This document shows positions 29,175 to 31,397 of a DNA stretch of 31,397 nucleotides, one piece after another. The stretch covers positions 1 to 31,397 of the forward strand of contig CACVAU010000040.1 of assembly GCA_902727915.1 (NCBI GenBank), read 5' to 3'. Under the pieces are notes generated by a model that did not search any database, was not told where the DNA came from, and saw only the letters and a program-made list of their open reading frames with translations. Numbering within the stretch: position 1 is the stretch's first letter; every line of letters begins with the position of its first letter. Source of the stretch: an uncultured Sulfurovum sp. (GTDB lineage: Bacteria > Campylobacterota > Campylobacteria > Campylobacterales > Sulfurovaceae). Position numbers and translations under genes: made by a program.

Positions 29175-31397
29175 ATGGTACATACAGCAATAATCGCATT
29201 TTTAATAATAATGATGATGTTCTTTTTTACTGGAAATAAAAAGGAAACAAATAAAGTTTCAACTGGTCATGATAAAATGGCAGATAAGTCTTTAAATGTT
29301 GGGGCTAATGAGCAAGATAAAATAGTTCATAAAGACATTTTAGTTATTGAAGATGCTGAAAATTCTGTAGACCAGGATAAGGATAAAGTAGCTCTTTTAG
29401 AAGATATATCTAGGTCCCCAGAAGTTATTGAAGTCGTGGAAGTAGTTAAGGTTACAGAAGTAGCTTCCGTCGTTGAGCTACCTAAAGTAACAGCTAAAAG
29501 TGAAAAAATCATCGTATTGGAACCTGTAGACGTAATTAAAGTAGTCGAAACAGCTACAGAAGTTAAAGAAGTTGCTCCTATTAAAGTGGCTACAGCGATT
29601 AAAGCTGTAGAAGCACCTAAAGTGGCTGAAGAAGTAAAAAGCACAGTAGCAAAAGCAAACAGTGACAAAGTAGAAGTGTCAGAACCTGTAGAAGTAGCTA
29701 AAGTAGTTGAAACAGCTACAGAAGTTAAAGAAGTTGCTCCTATTAAAGTGGCTACAGCGATTAAAGCTGTAGAAGCACCTAAAGTGGCTGAAGAAGTAAA
29801 AAGCACAGTAGCAAAAGCAAACAGTGACAAAGTAGAAGTATCAGAACCTGTTAAGGTAGCTAAAGTAGTTGAAACAGCTCCAGAAGTTAAAGAAGTTGCT
29901 CCTATTAAAGTGGCTACAGCGATTAAAGCTGTAGAAGCACCTAAAGTGGCTGAAGAAGTAAAAAGCACAGTAGTAAAAGCAAACAGTGACAAAGTAGAAG
30001 TGTCAGAACCTGTAGAAGTAGCTAAAGTAGTTGAAACAGCTACGGAAGTAAAAGAAGTTGCTCCTATTAAAATTGCTACAGCGATTAAAGCTGTAGAAGT
30101 ACCTAAAGTGGCTGATGAAGTAAAAAGCACGGTAGCAAAGGTAAACAGTGATAAAGTAGAAGTGTCAGAACCTGTTAAGGTAGCTAAAGTAGTTGAAACA
30201 ACTACGGAAGTAAAAGAAGTTACTCCTATTAAAGTGGCTACAGCTGTAAAAGCCATTGAAGTTAGTAAAGAGATTGAAGAACCTAAAGTTTTAAACATTG
30301 AAGTACCTAGAACCTTATTGCTTGGGACTGAAGTAAAACCTGAAACAGTGATGACGAAGATTATTATACCGACAATACCAAAAACTCCTAGTATTCCTGA
30401 AGTTCCACAAGTAGGCACTTCGGTAGTAAGCTTATTAAGCACAAATACAGCTGTTCCTAAATCTGAAAATGACGAACAACTTAAACAGCAATTAGAAGAG
30501 ATGAAAGAATTGTTAATTTTGGGTGAAAAGAAAGCCCGAGACCAAGAAGAGACGACTAAGAAAAAAATCAAAGAACTAGAGGCACAACTAGCAAAAATTC
30601 AAGGAATGGCAACTGTTGGCGAAAAAGAAGCCAGAGCACAAGAGTCTGTAACTAAGAAAAAAATTATAGGCTTAGAAGAAGAGTTATCTCAACAGGTAAA
30701 ATCCAGAACAGAACTTGAAATACAACTTGCAAAGATTCAGGGTATGGCAACCATGGGAGAAAGAGAAGCAAGGGCTTATGAAACTAATACTAAAAGAAAA
30801 ATGACACTTTTAGAAGAAAGTTTGAAAGCACAGAAGCAATCAAAAAGCGACCTTGAAGCACAACTCGCAAAAATAGAAGGAATGGCAACCCTTGGTGAAA
30901 AAGAAGCCAGAGCCCAAGAAGCAGCAACTAAAAAACAAATTGCGAGTTTAGAGTCAAATTTAACAGCCCAGTTAAAATCAAAAGAAGCACTTGAAAAATC
31001 AAAAAGCAACCTCGAAGCCCAACTCGCAAAAATAGAAGGCATGGCAATACTTGGTGAAAAAGAAGCCAGAGCGCAAGAAGCAGCAACTAAAAAACAGATT
31101 GTAAGTTTAGAATCGAATTTAACAGCCCAGTTAAAATCAAAAAGCGACCTTGAAGCACAACTCGCAAAAATAGAAGGCATGGCAATACTTGGTGAAAAAG
31201 AAGCCAGAGCGCAAGAAGCAGCAACCAAAAAACAGATTGCAAGTTTAGAATCGAATTTAACAGCCCAGTTAAAATCAAAAAGCGACCTTGAAGCACAACT
31301 CGCAAAAATAGAAGGCATGGCAACACTTGGTGAAAAAGAAGCCAGAGCGCAAGAAGCAGCAACTAAAAAACAGATTGCAAGTTTAGAATCGAATTTA
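29175..31397 (+). CDS. Giant membrane-anchored repeat protein (partial, runs off the right edge)
   Basis: 741 codons are open to the last base of the window; no stop. Residues 4-18 are a strong hydrophobic helix followed by G-N-K-K, so an uncleaved inner-membrane anchor is likely. After an acidic linker come about five 54-residue repeats rich in K/V/E/A (122-375), a Pro-rich break (about 398-415, 'PTIPKTPSIPEVPQV'), then coiled-coil repeats with the core 'GEKEARAQEAATKKQI' and 'LEAQLAKIEGMA' (from 450). The build recalls TolA-like or other stalk proteins that span the periplasm, but no known domain is reached. Any C-terminal OmpA, LysM or peptidoglycan-binding domain lies outside. Function unknown. 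Confidence 0.85.
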   Translation, partial: MVHTAIIAFLIIMMMFFFTGNKKETNKVSTGHDKMADKSLNVGANEQDKIVHKDILVIEDAENSVDQDKDKVALLEDISRSPEVIEVVEVVKVTEVASVVELPKVTAKSEKIIVLEPVDVIKVVETATEVKEVAPIKVATAIKAVEAPKVAEEVKSTVAKANSDKVEVSEPVEVAKVVETATEVKEVAPIKVATAIKAVEAPKVAEEVKSTVAKANSDKVEVSEPVKVAKVVETAPEVKEVAPIKVATAIKAVEAPKVAEEVKSTVVKANSDKVEVSEPVEVAKVVETATEVKEVAPIKIATAIKAVEVPKVADEVKSTVAKVNSDKVEVSEPVKVAKVVETTTEVKEVTPIKVATAVKAIEVSKEIEEPKVLNIEVPRTLLLGTEVKPETVMTKIIIPTIPKTPSIPEVPQVGTSVVSLLSTNTAVPKSENDEQLKQQLEEMKELLILGEKKARDQEETTKKKIKELEAQLAKIQGMATVGEKEARAQESVTKKKIIGLEEELSQQVKSRTELEIQLAKIQGMATMGEREARAYETNTKRKMTLLEESLKAQKQSKSDLEAQLAKIEGMATLGEKEARAQEAATKKQIASLESNLTAQLKSKEALEKSKSNLEAQLAKIEGMAILGEKEARAQEAATKKQIVSLESNLTAQLKSKSDLEAQLAKIEGMAILGEKEARAQEAATKKQIASLESNLTAQLKSKSDLEAQLAKIEGMATLGEKEARAQEAATKKQIASLESNL
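29538..30275 (+). repeat. Tandem 162-bp (54-residue) coding repeat, about five units
   Basis: Units begin at codons for residues 122, 176, 230, 284 and 338 (K-V-V-E-T), spacing exactly 54 each time. The first three are almost identical in DNA; the fourth and fifth drift and the fifth decays after about 36 residues. Each unit reads roughly K-V-V-E-T-A-T-E-V-K-E-V-A-P-I-K-V and then a helical A-I-K-A-V-E-A-P-K-V-A-E-E-V-K stretch. Confidence 0.95.
30522..31397 (+). repeat. Tandem coiled-coil repeat, 46-residue (138-bp) base unit, at least seven units
   Basis: Units anchored on G-E-K-E-A-R begin at 30522, 30618, 30756, 30894, 31053, 31191 and 31329. Spacings are 32, 46, 46, 53, 46 and 46 residues: every deviation is -14 or +7, i.e. 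whole heptads. The last units are nearly identical at DNA level, indicating recent duplication or gene conversion. The array continues past the window. Confidence 0.95.

Noticed and set aside
29327..30571. Minus-strand open frame of 414 codons (Thr/Ser-rich)
   Set aside because: It is antisense to the 162-bp repeat array; the repeats themselves keep this frame open. No ribosome site, and the + strand frame has promoter, ribosome site and membrane anchor.
30776..31362. Minus-strand open frames over the coiled-coil repeats
   Set aside because: Shadow frames of the 138-bp repeats; the translated product is a periodic mirror of the + strand protein.
29538..31397. Possible CRISPR array because of regular direct repeats
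   Set aside because: Units are 162 and 138 bp, contiguous, without unique spacers, and lie in one long coding frame.

Overview
The window is AT-rich bacterial chromosome, most likely from a Campylobacterota (epsilonproteobacterial) species related to Sulfurimonas, Sulfurovum or Arcobacter. This is an inference from the protein character (short Pgi, compact GluRS, NFACT protein, cdsA-dxr operon) and from extended -10 promoters (TGnTATAAT). No 16S or other decisive marker is present. No tRNA, rRNA, CRISPR array or insertion sequence was recognised.

Region 1 (1-9266, all + strand) is a Wzx/Wzy-type surface-polysaccharide cluster with tightly packed, often overlapping genes. It begins with the tail of a nucleotide-sugar epimerase. 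Next come an FdtA-like 3,4-ketoisomerase, a GNAT acetyltransferase and a DegT-family aminotransferase, together a likely dTDP-3-amino-3,6-dideoxyhexose N-acyl pathway. Then follow a WzxE-like flippase, a glycosyltransferase, a Wzy-like polymerase, two more glycosyltransferases, a small phosphoglycosyl transferase and a UDP-HexNAc 4,6-dehydratase. The middle of this cluster is visibly more AT-rich than the flanks.

Region 2 (9280-13806) is the assembly and export part: a second phosphoglycosyl transferase and a Wzz/PCP co-polymerase on the minus strand, and, divergently, a small lipoprotein and a Wza/KpsD-like SLBB export protein.

Region 3 (13868-18736, + strand) carries gltX and then manB/algC-like phosphohexomutase, pgi and galU, which supply sugar phosphates and UDP-glucose to the polysaccharide genes. 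A bidirectional terminator separates galU from convergent gyrB.

Region 4 (18773-29079, minus strand) reads, in transcription order, NFACT (Rqc2-like, apparently with an ATT start), cdsA, dxr, an RBBP9-like hydrolase, an unannotated 38-codon ORF, a LolA-like periplasmic protein, a Phd/VapC toxin-antitoxin pair with a perfect-consensus promoter and palindromic operator, tsaD, and gyrB. The gyrB gene is split by a 434-residue in-frame intein with an HNH homing endonuclease, inserted in the TOPRIM motif; this is the most striking element of the window.

Region 5 (29175 to the right edge) is the start of a giant membrane-anchored repeat protein that runs out of the window. It has about five 54-residue Lys/Val/Glu-rich repeats and then at least seven coiled-coil repeats whose lengths differ only by multiples of seven residues.
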